DNA of 64,000 nucleotides from Metallyticus violacea (Eukaryota > Arthropoda > Insecta > Mantodea > Metallyticidae), in assembly GCA_030762175.1 (NCBI GenBank), contig CM060840.1, forward strand, positions 42,493,501-42,557,500, in the 5' to 3' direction. The notes under the pieces are model-generated. The model saw only the letters and a list, made by a program, of their open reading frames with translations, ran no database searches and was not told where the DNA came from. The translations under genes were made by a program, and so were the position numbers. Every line of letters starts with the position of its first letter. Position 1 is the stretch's first letter. Shown here piece by piece: positions 1 to 12,200 of the stretch.

Positions 1-613
1 AAAAAAAAACTTCCTTCCCTACACAGTGCATATAAAATACAGCTTACTAAATTGATATGACATTAAATACGCATGCTCTACCAAAAACAGTAAATCTTAA
101 AAAAACGATTCACATAAAAGTATTCAATAAAATTCTCAGAAGTATTTCTCAAAAAGTTCGGCCCATTTAAATTACAGATTATATGAAAAATCGTGCGCCA
201 GAATAAAGAATCTTGAGCTGGGCTGCAAAAACTATGTACATAAACCAATAGGCTCCTGAAAATGCCTAATTTAGAGATCGAAATAAATTCCCACCCTCTG
301 AGCATCTTGGCTGCCTTGTTGTCATCCGAAAAGCTTAAGAATGTGTGCCTCTTGAGGGACAAGCTATCATGCGAGTCTGTTAAACAAGAGGCACATCAGC
401 CAATCAGCGCAAGTGTAAAATATAAATTAACTCCCACGTGAGAACTCCCTAACATACGCGAAAGAAAGCAGACATTTTTATTGAACTGCACGTTTGCAGG
501 TAAAATTGGCACAAAGAGCAGAGTGAATACCAATTCAAGTTTTTAATTGTTAGCATAGAAGAAGACGATAACAAGCCAATATATACAAATAGTTCTTTTA
601 CGCTTGTCGTGTC
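1..613. other. AT-rich sequence with no recognised gene
   Basis: A minus-strand open frame of 94 codons (78-362) has an ordinary-looking amino-acid mix, but I recognise no domain in it and see no splice-site context that would make it an exon. The rest is unremarkable AT-rich DNA up to the SINE that starts near 614. Confidence 0.4.
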
Positions 614-848
614 GACACGGGTTGCCATGGTTGTCAAGGCATGAACTCGTGAGTGGCAGGTCTGGAGTTCGATTTCCGGCAGGATTACCTTCCCTGACTG
701 CAGGTTTTCTTCAGTCTTCATAAATGTAAATGCCTGCGAAGTGCTCTAAATTTGGGCCTGGGACGTTTCCTTCCTTAAAAAAATCTTCCCCAATTTATCA
801 TTTCCTCTCGTGCATCATCAGTGCCTCAGTACTAAAACGGGTGTTGAC
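614..848 (+). mobile_element. SINE family B copy (tRNA-Ser/Leu-like head), full length, diverged
   Basis: The head near 620-645 reads GCCATGGTTGTCAAGGC, a decayed version of the class II tRNA A-box (GCCGAGnGGTTAAGGC). A B-box-like GAGTTCGATTTCC follows at about 665-680. The body has the string CTGCAGGTTTTCTTCAGTC, then a GGGCCTGGGACGTTTCCTTCCTT segment and a 3' end reading CATCATCAGTGCCTCAGTACTAAAACGGGTGTTGA. The whole order matches, in opposite orientation, the copies at 27239-27531 and 56658-56885, which defines a dispersed family inside this window. No clear target-site duplication remains, so this copy is old. The family assignment rests on this internal three-way comparison; the tRNA-Ser/Leu origin is inferred from the better preserved 27.2-kb copy. 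Confidence 0.8.
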
Positions 849-1384
849 CAATATTTAAAAACTATCCACGTATAGGACATTAGTTGGGAAGGTAGAACTT
901 TTCGAATAGCTGATCGTTGACTTCTGTACTGACGCACTAACCAATTGATGTCTAAGCATGCAACTTCAAATCTCTCTTCTGATTCTTTGTACCCCAGAGA
1001 CCTCCCAAGGTTTTATTTCTTGTATAAGAGATTTTCAAGTCTGGTTTATTTTTTTACTTGGAATACGTTGGAACAGGCTTGCGATCTAAACTGAAGAATA
1101 CGATGATCTTTTCCACAAATCCATCCTGATTAAGTAAGTGATTGAATGAGTTCTATTGTCAGACATTGATTTCCACACATGGTCGGCAGAGGACGGTATC
1201 ATGGTTTATATGAAATGCGCGCACCGAGGATAGGCGGGCTACTACATTACGCTGAATGACTAAGGTGAAGATGAGGGTGAGGCGATGATGGAGCAGTAGC
1301 GGAATTAATGGCATGGGAAACCGGGGAATCGGAGAAAGCCTCCCTTGATATGTTTAGTCCAACATAAATCCAAATTTGCAGCGA
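849..1384. other. no recognised feature
   Basis: AT-rich non-coding sequence between two SINE relics. I see no open frame with a recognisable domain and no repeat structure. Confidence 0.4.
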
Positions 1385-1580
1385 GGGTCGGTGGAATTTT
1401 GGGGCATAAAAATCCTAAGTATGACTTCCTTCAGAAGGGAAGTGAAAATTCGTTTTGTGAAGTAGATTTACCTAAAAGAATCTCAACCTTGAAAGAAGAT
1501 GCCTCTGAGCAAAATGTATCAGCCGTTTCAAACCCTGATTTGAATGAGACGCTAATGATAAAAAAAATGTTAAAGAGTGG
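1385..1580 (+). mobile_element. SINE family A copy, degraded, head missing
   Basis: The sequence carries the SINE A body landmarks in order: AAAAATCCTAAGTATG at about 1410, CTTCCTTCAGAAGGGAAGT at about 1426-1444, CCTCTGAGCAAAATGTATCAGCCGTTTCA near 1502 and a decayed form of the terminal GGACGCTGATGA segment near 1550. These are the same landmarks, in the same order, as the two intact copies at 59983 and 60937. The tRNA-like head is not recognisable. Many substitutions and loss of the terminal hairpin show an older insertion. The 80-codon open frame through it is an accident of the repeat and not a gene. Confidence 0.8.
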
Positions 1581-1582
1581 AG

Positions 1583-1656
1583 CCTAGAATCGAGCCCGGA
1601 CTGCCTCTGTGAGAAGCGAACAGTCTAATCACTCTACCAAGAAACCGCCTTTCTTT
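1583..1656 (-). repeat. tRNA-like sequence (SINE head or tRNA pseudogene)
   Basis: Read on the minus strand, the segment begins with TTGGTAGAGTGATTAGACTG, close to an A-box (TGGYNNAGTNGG), and continues to GGGCTCGATTCTAGG, a B-box-like T-arm with four of five stem pairs. Spacing of about 45 bases between the boxes fits a tRNA. The acceptor stem does not pair well, so a functional tRNA is unlikely. It directly abuts the decayed SINE A tail in opposite orientation and probably belongs to another SINE inserted there. Confidence 0.55.
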
Positions 1657-2744
1657 ACCCTTCCTTCGCCAATGATCTGAATTGCCTGTTTTAAAAATGA
1701 TGAACGACAATTCTTGATCCATATAAAGAATGAACAGCGAGCGGGTAACACAATACAATGATATTGATGTTTCTTGTTAGTGGGTAAACAAATTATGACA
1801 TAGCCCAGAGGCTTTTTAATATTAAAGGAACATATGTTTGTTGTCGTTCTCCTTTTTTTCGAGTTCCACACAATCACTCAACATATCCTTACTTCAGGAC
1901 GTATTTTCATAATAGTTGTTAATATAAAATGAAATGTTTTTCATTATTTGACGTTTGCATATTATGATGCGAACGAATGACACAACTAATTTCCGAGTAG
2001 ACTTGTATCAAATATCGCAGAATTGATAAAGGCATAGTGAGTAAAAGTCAGTCGATAAAGAATAAAAACTGTGTCACCATGGCATTAATATATATATAAA
2101 TTAGGTATAATATTAAACATGTATCACTCCGATGAGATGTCGAATAACTTGCTAAATAATGCCGCATTAGTATGCATAGCTAAATATTGCTTTAAAACCG
2201 TTTTCACACAATTTTTATCAATTATTGGAACGGAAATCACTGGATAAACTAGAATTTCAGACATATGTACCTATTGTTTTATCTATTTATTTCTTAAATA
2301 TATTATATTTTTCAGTGATTATCGCATTGCGATGTATAATCAACATATGTGATTCAGTTCATCATGGGTTTGATATTTTCACGCACTTTTCACTACTAAA
2401 ATGTTATTTGATACATAGAGGTTATTTGAGTTACGGGCCGACAGAGTGCTGCTGTGTATTGGAAGAAGTTAATCGTTAATGCCGTATAATGCATTTGAAG
2501 GCATGAATTGTAGTTAGTTTAAAGAAGGCTTTGTCAGGCAGTGGTTGTGCGTTCATGTATTACCCGGTACTATCATTGTGTGCAAATTTTTTGGTCACTA
2601 CATACAGTCTTTAATGGGTTTTTTATGTCAAATAAAATAAAAATACGTCATACTAACATCTTGATATCTACGAATTAGTGTTCGATGATTTTTATTTCCT
2701 ACTTTATTGTTTGTCATTATTATATATCGGTTGGATAAAAAGTG
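1657..2744. other. no recognised feature
   Basis: AT-rich DNA with short TA runs (around 2085-2100). The 84-codon frame at 2225-2479 is rich in I, L, F and C and resembles no family I know. Confidence 0.4.
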
Positions 2745-3770
2745 ATAGCCCACAGTGTTGTAATGTCTAGAGGGGTATTATCAGAAGAAATTCTCCTATA
2801 TTCCTTAAAAGTAATTTCCTACCACTTTTTTCCACACGCTTGCGGTAGGAGCCGCACTCCCTCAGCGCATTCATCTCTGTTAATGACTGGAAGTGACCGT
2901 CCTACAGCATTGATTCGTTTTTGCAAAGAGATCGTGGTACGCGGGCTCATATTGCGTGAGTATAGTAGATGTTTCAGTAACTCCAAGATCCGTGAAAGTA
3001 TTAGCAGTGTGATACCTTGCATTATCATGAAGGGGGGTTGGTTTCATTGCCAGTAAATGCCATTGCTTTTTCGTTAGTGCTGGACGAAAATGGTGTTCCA
3101 AAAATTGCAATAGTACACAACATTTATCCGTTGTCCTTCAGGTACAGCATGGTGCAATGTCATACGTCACAATGATCACCTTCACACCAGAAGTGTTCAG
3201 AATGCACTCACTACCTTTGGACGAGGAGAGCAGAGATGTTTCCATTCATCTGATTGCCGTTTCAAGCATGATGCGTAGGAACGAGCCCACATTTCGTCTA
3301 TTGTTAAGGATCCTCTCAAGGAAGTCTCACCTTCTCTCTGGTAATGGTCAGCAACTCCTGTGCAATTGTATAACGGTGTCATTGTTGCTCGGGGTATCCA
3401 ATGCTCTGCAATGCTGCAAACTATGGAGTACTACGCTTAACTCTACAACTAATTCACGCGCAGTTCATCGGTGATCAACATCCAAGAGAAGCAAGCAGCT
3501 GCTTGGCTGTAGTTTGGGGTTGTTGAACAGCGTCCCTGCCTACACGAAACTTTCACCCATTTTACTACTATGCGATATGCAACGCTGCTTCACCACATGC
3601 TTTCGTACTCCCTGATAATAATCTTGAGCGCCATAACCTCGTGCAGCTTTAATATTAATTCAAGAACGTTGTTCCAGTTTCTGAAATATAATGATTTAGC
3701 GCTTGCACTATCCACCTCTACTTAACAGCACCGCACTACGTCACTGAATAACTGAACATCTGTCGCCACT
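2745..3770 (-). mobile_element. mariner-family transposon remnant, inactivated
   Basis: Translated on the minus strand in shifting frames, this region gives the mariner transposase order. There is a helix-turn-helix-like piece near 3500-3700. Near 3225-3310 comes LTIDEMWARSYASCLKRQS, which contains the first catalytic Asp of the 'DETW' type, followed by SDEWKH and SPRPK. Near 3010-3030 is the second catalytic Asp in HDNARYHTA. The C-terminal AVGRSLPVINRDECAEGVR segment lies near 2845-2900. Multiple frameshifts and stops break the frame. The usual SPxDxDLF third-Asp motif reads PAYHDLFAK, so the third Asp appears replaced by Tyr and the spacing is shortened. Terminal inverted repeats were not found. 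Known family role: DDD cut-and-paste transposase; this copy cannot be active. Confidence 0.85.
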
Positions 3771-5711
3771 CGCTGCTGAAGGTCATGGAACTGCAATATC
3801 TTCCCAATGACTAACAAGGACACGAATGCTGTGTGCTGCAGTGTTGCTACTACTTTTTACTAAGCCCAAGTACATCATCCCCTTGATATATATTTTTTCA
3901 TATAATTCATAACTAACTAACCACTCTAACTTATCTACAGTTACTGGAAGCCAGCAGCAACTTTACATTCAAAACTACACTACTAAAATTAATATTACGT
4001 CTACAGTTCATCGATGCTCAATAATCTTTCAAGGTTTTGCTTTATTTTAAAACATTATTTTCCCCCTAATTTACTGGACTGTCATTCTACCACAAACATG
4101 AAATTGTCTGTAACACATGCATCCCGGTATCCGCACTTTTCTTGAACCGTGGTACACACTATACATATGTGAAATGGATTCATGCAGAGAAGCGGTAAGG
4201 AAATTTGCAAGATAATATACTAACAATGGTTTTTAGGTAGAGAAATTGTTCGCCAATGTTAAAAATCTACGAGAGATAAAAGCGTGTTTCGAACAGCGGT
4301 GTTCTTACGGGGAAAATTTGGATGAAATACAGGGATTTACTATGCAGACGGTAGCAATGTATTGCCGCTGAGGAGCATCCATTTCAACAGTCTTATAACA
4401 CAGATTAGTGCACTTTATCTGTTTTGCACTTTCAATAAAAATATAAATATTAAAACAATATTTATTTTACAGCAGCAACTCTATTTTCATTTTTCGGTTG
4501 CGGCGGCTGTACTTCCCCAGTAAGCAGATGCTCTCAGACGGCCCTTAATTCAAATAACCAAACTGTAGGAAAAAGCTTGAACATCTTGTAGCGATGCTGA
4601 ATAAATTTGACAGCATTCGAAAGTGCAGAATGCTCTTTGTAGAAACTGGCCGCCAAGGAATCGAACGCCAATATTCGTACACTTAAATACATGACATTAT
4701 TTTAATTAATATATTTCACTAATACAATAAGTATCGACTGAAGAGTTGAAATTTTGTCTTGCACTGCCATACTTTTTTATATATTTGACAAAACCGGCAT
4801 TTACACGCCTCCGTTCACCTTCTGAAATCGCTGGAATTTTCTGCTGTTATTTCATGGTGTGCGGGTTATTTCTGTTGTCACAAACTGAAGCGAATGTATC
4901 CTTGTTTGTTGTTTTTTATCCGTTGTATGGTTAGAGGGCATGTGTGTTGTGTTTCTGCCCTTTATAGCAGTTGTATTTTTTAACCTTTCGAGAGACCACA
5001 CATTCACGTAACCTGTACGTTATCTCGTATCGAGTTTCCTTATTGTGTCCCTGAGGGTGAGGTACTTCAGCATGCACGTTATTTGTCTGAGCAAACTTTC
5101 ACAGACGTTCAGTAGTTCTTTAGCCTCGGGCTTGCTTATACGCGCAGACTCAGATGACATATGATAACGGATTGTGCAATATTAAGTTATTTAGAATCTG
5201 CATTTTAACCCCCTGTTTTATTTCATTTTCCTCTAGAGTTATATACCGGTGTTATCTACTTGTGCTAGACGAATTATGATATGTGTGCAAACTTCTACTT
5301 GCGTTGGAACTGCAATTCCATCAAAATATACTGCTCACATTCTTTGCAGTGTCTACTCTTTGTCTCCACACCTGGTTTCCCGGAAGTGATTTTCACTTAT
5401 AGCAAAATTTCATAATCTTCTATAAATTAATTTTTTTTATTTTAAAACTTTGAAAAATTAAAAAATTAAATTTTTTTTAAATTAAAAAATTAAAAACTAC
5501 TTGCATAATATGTCTTTTTCACAGAAATTTACCAATACCCCTATAGTTTAATTTTAAAATAACCATCAGAAGATATTTTAAAAAAATAGTCATATAATTT
5601 TCAGAACATGTTTACATTACACAAGGTAAACGATAATCAATTTGATGAATTATAAAAAAAATGTAAAAATGGAGTTGTAGTGATAATCACACTTTCTTCA
5701 TAGACCTAAGA
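3771..5711. other. AT-rich sequence without a recognised gene
   Basis: I see no coding domain. Around 5420-5505 the sequence becomes low-complexity runs of A, T and AATTAAAA words. A lone B-box-like GGCGTTCGATTCC on the minus strand near 4659 has no partner A-box. Confidence 0.4.
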
Positions 5712-5850
5712 TCGCTGGTTCCAAGCTGGCCAGGGTAGATTTTTAGAACGTAAAAATCCTAAGTATGGCCTGGAAGGGAAGTAAAGCGGATGGTCAACTG
5801 TCTCAAATTTACGGCACATAAATAACCTTTGGACTGAAATATTATGGCAC
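5712..5850 (+). mobile_element. SINE family A copy, degraded
   Basis: It begins inside the tRNA-like head (ATCGCTGGTTCCAAGCTGGCCAGG, compared with ATCGCGGGTTCGAACCCGACCAGG in the intact copies). It then keeps GTAAAAATCCTAAGTATGG, GGAAGGGAAGTAAAGC and AATTTACGGCACATAAATAACC. A short deletion removes part of the CCTTCGGAAGG motif. The 3' third is not recognisable. Divergence is greater than between the two copies at 60 kb. Confidence 0.8.
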
Positions 5851-8815
5851 TAAACAAGGTTTATCAACCATAATTGAATGGGGTGTTAATTACCAGCATG
5901 CTAAAAAGCTTCGTTAAATAAAATAAACCTGAACCTAATGAAATTAATGTGTTAATATTTCTACTTTTAAGAATTATAAATTTTTACACGGTTGGATCAT
6001 TAAGCACACTTGCATATAAAAGTAAATATAAATATTATTTTTTCAAAATTATGTCATGTATATTACACTGATGGATCAGCCTGTGATAAATGTTGAATAT
6101 TGCAATATTTAGACATTTAACGTATTGTGCTATGATCTGTCTTCCCCCCTCTCACTCTCTATGTATATGTATATATATATATGATTTACTCTTCTAATAC
6201 ATTTTCATTGTACATATTTGCAAATTATATCGATTCTCTCATCCCCGTTTTGAATTTGGATGAGAAATTTTGGAATTTGTTTACCTTAATCTTTTTTTTT
6301 TTTGTAGTTGCTTTGCTTATCAATGAGATCAGTCAATTATTTCCCACATATGTTAAGTTATTTTTGTCTCTAAATCGAATTTAACAGATATGGAAAAATC
6401 AAGATACTTTTAAGCAAACTTCAGTAAATGAAATATAGGTAATAACCTGCGACTTAAAATTGTACCATATATTGATCTATGTCGTTTGAGAGCAGATAAC
6501 TGACTTCCTGAATAATATGAGATACCATAGAAAGGCACACATTTCTTTCTATTTTATTAGTTGAAAATTAAACAAAAATACATCAAAATAAGATAATTGC
6601 CGAGACGTTTATCAAACTTGTACTATATCCTATATTTTAAGAAACTGACGACATATCTGAGTATATGGTGGCCACAGGATTACAGGTTTGGGGCCGTTCT
6701 TGGACTTGGGCGTGTTTATTTCTTGTTTTAGCATCAAATCGACGATGTACATGAAAAATATTGATGTATTACTCATTCTCGCTACTATAAAACATCCACT
6801 TTTGTTCTTAAAATGCGTAACGACTCTAAATAGATCCACATAATACCTTAAAGGGCTTTGACAATATTTCCTTCTTTGAATATTTATTTTTATACAATAC
6901 TTGTATCGTCTCCATTTTATAAAGAAATATAGCCAACTTACGTTTTGAAATAGATCAAATGTATTTTGTGGTTACCACATATTGTCAAAATGTCCATTTC
7001 TATCTTTTTCTACTGGAATAAGAAAAGCATAAAGTGACAGAAAAACAATGAAATGTTTCGTATGAGAGCTGATAGTGACGATGTAACAACAGCTTCACTT
7101 CATTTGTTAGAGCCCGGTCGACAAGCTTATGATGAATTGGCACCCGTCTGTCAGATTGATATTTTCAAGTCATCAATACAGTTTGTGTCAGACTAGTGAC
7201 TCTCGCCAACACAATAATGTGTGGATATCAAAGCTCCTTGCTTTTATCTTATACCGTTCATTCTGAATTTCTACTGAATTAAATGCGTTTAACGAGTGAC
7301 AGTAAATTATTTAAGCTTATTTTCAAGATGGTAACTCTAATAAAGTCGTCCTCTTATTCCATTGCTCTGAACTAGGGTTTAATGCACGGTCCCATTGTCC
7401 ATTTCGCTACTCGACTTCCGAAAATGTGACAAACTCTCGATGTAAATGTGCAAAAATGTAACAACCACATGGGACTTGAGAAGAAAAAATTCTGTAAGTT
7501 ATTTGACTTGTCAAAAATCAAATTAAATCCATCGTGTTTTAAATTTTTCATCCAATCTTATATAACACGAATAGAGGATTTTCAATTTAACGTTGGGCCC
7601 AATTATAACTCATTCCTAGAAAAAGTCCCTCAAGAATTTCAACATTACGAGTTTGATTTTCGTGGATAGCAGTACAAGGCGTAGACAGATTGTGAAGTCC
7701 GTAGCTTCTATGTTCTTAGATAAATTGTTCTAAATTCAAATAAAAGAATAGGAAACTTCTATAAAGTAGGAGGCATGTCAAAATGCAGATTGAAAAAAGA
7801 TGGTTATTCAGAAAATGAGTTTAGAGAAGTATATGATATAACATGTGCTCTGGGGAGTCTGTTGATTTAAATGAAATGTTAATGGAATGGGAAAGGTTCA
7901 AGAAATTATTAAGCAACTATAGATTTCGAAGAGTTCGTGCAATTCATTTATGTTAATAAGTTAGGCGAAGAACTTCCTCTAATTGAATTAGTCATAGTAT
8001 GCGGCAACATTGACATTACATACTGTAGATTGTGAACGAACATAACTGATATCAGAAACCGCCTCTCAGTTATAAGAGTAACCACTTTGTTAACGAACAA
8101 TTTTGAAGGGCATGTTAGTAAACCATTTTATGTCCAAAGTGCTATCAATGTTTGGATTTCTCCTAAAAACAGAAGCATTGTAATGTAATGTAAATTCAGC
8201 AGTAGTTGCTTCTCTAAAATTATGTACTAGATAGAGTATGTTAACATTGGTTGCAACTTTGAAAGTACTGAATGTCAAGAAGCGAATTACATTACTTTTG
8301 TTTCTGCAAGTCTTATTAATTTTATTTTGTTGTATAAATATGTGCAATATTGCACAAGCTTTTTGTGATTTGTAAAATATAATTTTTAATTTTATTTCCC
8401 ATCTTAAACCTTGCTCTGAGGTAACTTAACTATGGAGCTATTGTATTAATAATTTAACGGGATTGATGTATTAATGACTGAATACAGTTTATGCTTTATA
8501 AGGACATAGAAGCAACTGGATATTTTGTCTTGAGAACAACTTAAGAAGTCCATTTATCCCTCGTCAAAGTAACGTCCAAAGTTTGAATGACTGATTTATT
8601 TATTAACATTATAATGTGAAATGCCTTACAGATTTAACCACAAAGGTCTCTTGTGCACTCCCTAATCTTAACTTTGTAACTCCATTTCTCGTGCTTTAGT
8701 AAGTTACAGAATCTTTTCTACAAAATTAAATAATACGTAAATTATTTTATTCCAATAAAAGTTCCTTGACTTTGCGGAGTTACACACTCTAGTAAAATTG
8801 TTTGTATTCTCACCA
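5851..8815. other. AT-rich sequence without a recognised gene
   Basis: Several short open frames occur (for example 7448-7669, plus strand, 73 codons, lysine- and phenylalanine-rich), but none shows a domain I recognise. There is a short TA run at about 6167-6182. No repeat family shared with the rest of the window was noticed. Confidence 0.4.
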
Positions 8816-9215
8816 TACTCTTCACATATACAGACAGGATATGGGCTTCTTTTCTTACCAATGTCCTGTGATCATTCCAATACTTTCCTGGTTTACTTTC
8901 TGTCGCTATTCTGTAGGTTCTCCTTTGATAAAACTTTTATTGAGTTCCTGATCGGGAAAGTTATTCCATCTTATCTGATTTACCGCGGTTCTAGCCTCAG
9001 AATGGATTGATCCTGGGAAATCAGTTATAGCTTCTTCTTTTGCCAGTTGCCTTCTATGACCTTATGTCCAGACACCCAAAAAAGCTCTAATTGCTTCTTT
9101 AAGTAGAAATTAATGAGAGTCAGACCAGACCAGTCTGACCATACAGTCTAGAGATGACTTGATGTTTAATAAGTGCACTAGTGTAGCTTAACTGTCTGTG
9201 GCAAAGAGTACACTT
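8816..9215 (-). pseudogene. non-LTR retrotransposon (LINE) RNase H domain fragment
   Basis: On the minus strand, a frame near 9141-9200 gives DRQLSYTSALIKHQVISRL, aligning with the 'DSQAAIKAL...VxSRL' strand of I/Jockey-type RNase H domains. Next, 9046-9084 gives FWVSGHKVIEGN, matching the 'WVPGHxGIxGNExADxLA' motif. Then 8824-8877 gives GMITGHW followed by a stop, matching the 'LLTGH' motif that follows RNase H in these elements. The frame is broken by shifts and stops, and the conserved Asp of ExAD is lost by deletion. A second copy lies at 55480-55860. Known role: the RNase H domain degrades the RNA strand during target-primed reverse transcription. Confidence 0.7.
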
Positions 9216-12200
9216 AAGTTTAGAGCTTGCTCTTTCCTTTTGCCTTAGACATCTGTAACTGAAAATGATGCCTATGCAAATAAAAATTGATACTACTGAA
9301 TATTATGGCCTGTATTCCATCATACAAATTACTATCATAGTACCAGATTATTTTTGTATAATCATGTTTACAGGTTAAACAATCATATTTCTGTATTTCA
9401 TAATTTAAAAATAATCGTAAGGATAAAAATAATATTGTACATCTTTTGCTAATTAACGATTCAATCGAAAGCTGCTAAAAGAATAATTCAGCTCACTTTA
9501 TTGCCGACAGATGACCTTAGTAGTGACATCGTGTACCTATAAACCTAGCTTGGTTATTTTGCTAATAGATGCCGTTAGTTGCTTGGCCACTTTCTGGTAA
9601 ACCTGCGTAAACTCTTCTGCATTAATCTTATCGTGGCATCTGCGCACCGCCTTCCTGCTTTTCCATTTTTCTGCTATGTAATCACCTCTCTCTACCATTT
9701 ATTGCGATGCGGTTTCTTGAGGGTTCGGGGTATTAGTATGAGACGGTAAATTATATGGTGTAATCTATTATAAATTCATTTATTTTAATAGTGAAACATA
9801 GAAGTATCTTATTTTCTTAAAGACTATGTATGACCTTTAGTATTTCAAAATTGAATCAGTTGAATAATTATTCTCTGGAAAAAAGAGGAGGCTAAATTTA
9901 TCACATAATGATGAGGCCTTATATTAACTATAAAAATACCCTTTTGAAACTGAACTTAATTTAAATTGTTTCCATAAGTTAGTAATTTACTCTGAAATAG
10001 TACTTTGTGAGCTTATTCAGAGTCATGGCCCTGTAAATTTATTGTGAAAACAGAAAAACATTTGATGATTTTCATAAGATGTATTTGAATAAAAATTGCG
10101 TTACTGTAGTTGCATTGAAATAACGAACTTTTAACACCAATATAAGTTCTGTTCAACTCAAAACCCATATTATTAAATAAGTACTTTGCGCAACTTTTTT
10201 ATCGTTTGAAGTATATATGACTCGATACTTAATTTTTAATAAATGTATATATTAATTTCTAAAACAATTTAACGGGCAGTAATGAAGCTGAATGGAACAA
10301 GAGACGTAATGGTGCATTCAATATTCCCATGTCGACTCTCGATTATTATCAGTATCTGAAGTAAATAGCTATTTTGACGGTTATCAGAGGGACATGCATT
10401 CTGATTCAATGCTGCATAATGCTTCTGTCTGAATCTCCTAAATAGCGTCCTCTCAGTGCATTAGAGCAGCTAGTGGATGATATCCGCTAGGGATAGGAGC
10501 CGGCCACTAAGTGCTGTGACGCCAACCAAATGTTGCGTCGGTGCGCTTATGAATGGGACGCCCTTGTTTGGTTTCATCTCACCAACTACACATTTCCTTT
10601 GGCTTATTTTTGCAATAAAGCGATAACTATTTTGCAATAGACACTGAATTCGGTTTCCATCTTTGTTGTGATGTTAAAATTTGTGGTTCTATTCACTTAG
10701 CAAGGTTACTTCATAATGATACATCTGTGAAATGACGCAAAATAATGTCTACAATATATTCTAATATATGAAAGTTAATTCAATTCTGCAAAAATTAACA
10801 ATAAATACTTGCACCATATATAAAAATATGGAATCACATCCACCCGGAGATATTTGCATGAGTTCTCATTTGGAATCTGCCAAAGTAAAACCCACAAGAG
10901 GTGTCCCTAAAAAGATGACAACACCGGAAAAGAAAAGTATCGACCAATATTTAACAATAGCCATTTAAATATAAATTATTAAGCAATATCAGTCATGGAG
11001 TAACACACGAAAAAGTATTTGAAAATTGGAAGTAATAAAATATAAAATTCAGCATAATATGAATAAAAGCGTACAGCAGCAATAAAGCATAATGAATTCA
11101 AAATATAATTAATATTCTCAAAAATAAATGTTTAAAACAAAGGCTCACGTAACAGATTGCAAAGAAGTAGATTATATCATTTCTTGGGCGAAGGAATGAT
11201 ATAAACAAAAATATATAAAACCTTCCATTTTACAAGAAAAAAATATAGAGGGTAACATGACAAATATTTGTCCCTTTAAAAAGATTTACAATTAAAACCT
11301 AACTATTAAAACTTTTCAACTAAAATAATATTTGTTTATTCACAAATACCTGGATCACTTGGTATACGCAGTGAAGAAGTTATATAGAAAATTTCTAGTT
11401 AAGGAAGCCGAAAAATACCCAACCCCCAGAGCTTCTTGACTGGTCTTCACCGAAAAGAAGGAAGAAAGTAAACGCATTCTACACTACACTCTTTATTATG
11501 CTTCAGTCAATATGTAAACACTTCCAAAATAGGCTCTAACTACGTAATAGCTGATAAAGATAGGAAGGGATTAGAGTAAAACAAAGTTGTGTATTCTGCA
11601 TATGGCTTGTTCGTATATTGTTATCAATGCTCGAATTTTCATGTTCTCTATGAGTCACTATTGGGTACAGAATTTTAGCATGATAGTAAACAGTTTTCAG
11701 AAATACTTGTATGTACTCAAGCATTTTAATCAATAAATTGTTTTACAGATGAAATAAACTGAAATGCATCGTTACTACTGAAGTTATTCATACATAGAAA
11801 ATTTGATTATTTGGTTATAAAAGTTTCTCAAGTGATACGGTCCTTATTATTATAAACATAAATAATATCATCTTATCTGAATGATGATATATTAATTTTG
11901 TTTGTTTTTTCATTCCTGCATAACCTCTGTACTCTAATCCATGAATCCATTTTATTTTGGTCAAATCCCTTTTATAGTTTTGAGGATTTTGTTTCCCTTT
12001 CTTTCGCTTTTTGGGCAGGAAGGGGTCATTAAAATCCACGATAAAATAACAAAAGAGTATACTTTAATATAAATCGTAATGTGTCCTAAAATAGGCGGTA
12101 ATAATAACAACCAATACTTATATACCAACACTGATGAGTTTGTAGTGCAGTGAGGCCAACCCATACTGCAGAAAAGTACCTAAATCATTGACACACGTAC

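Noticed and set aside
3900..3960. Minus-strand A-box-like GTTAGAGTGGTTAGTTAG
   Set aside because: No B-box downstream and no pairing.
4640..4700. Minus-strand B-box-like GGCGTTCGATTCC
   Set aside because: No A-box at the expected distance and no SINE body; a single short match is not enough.
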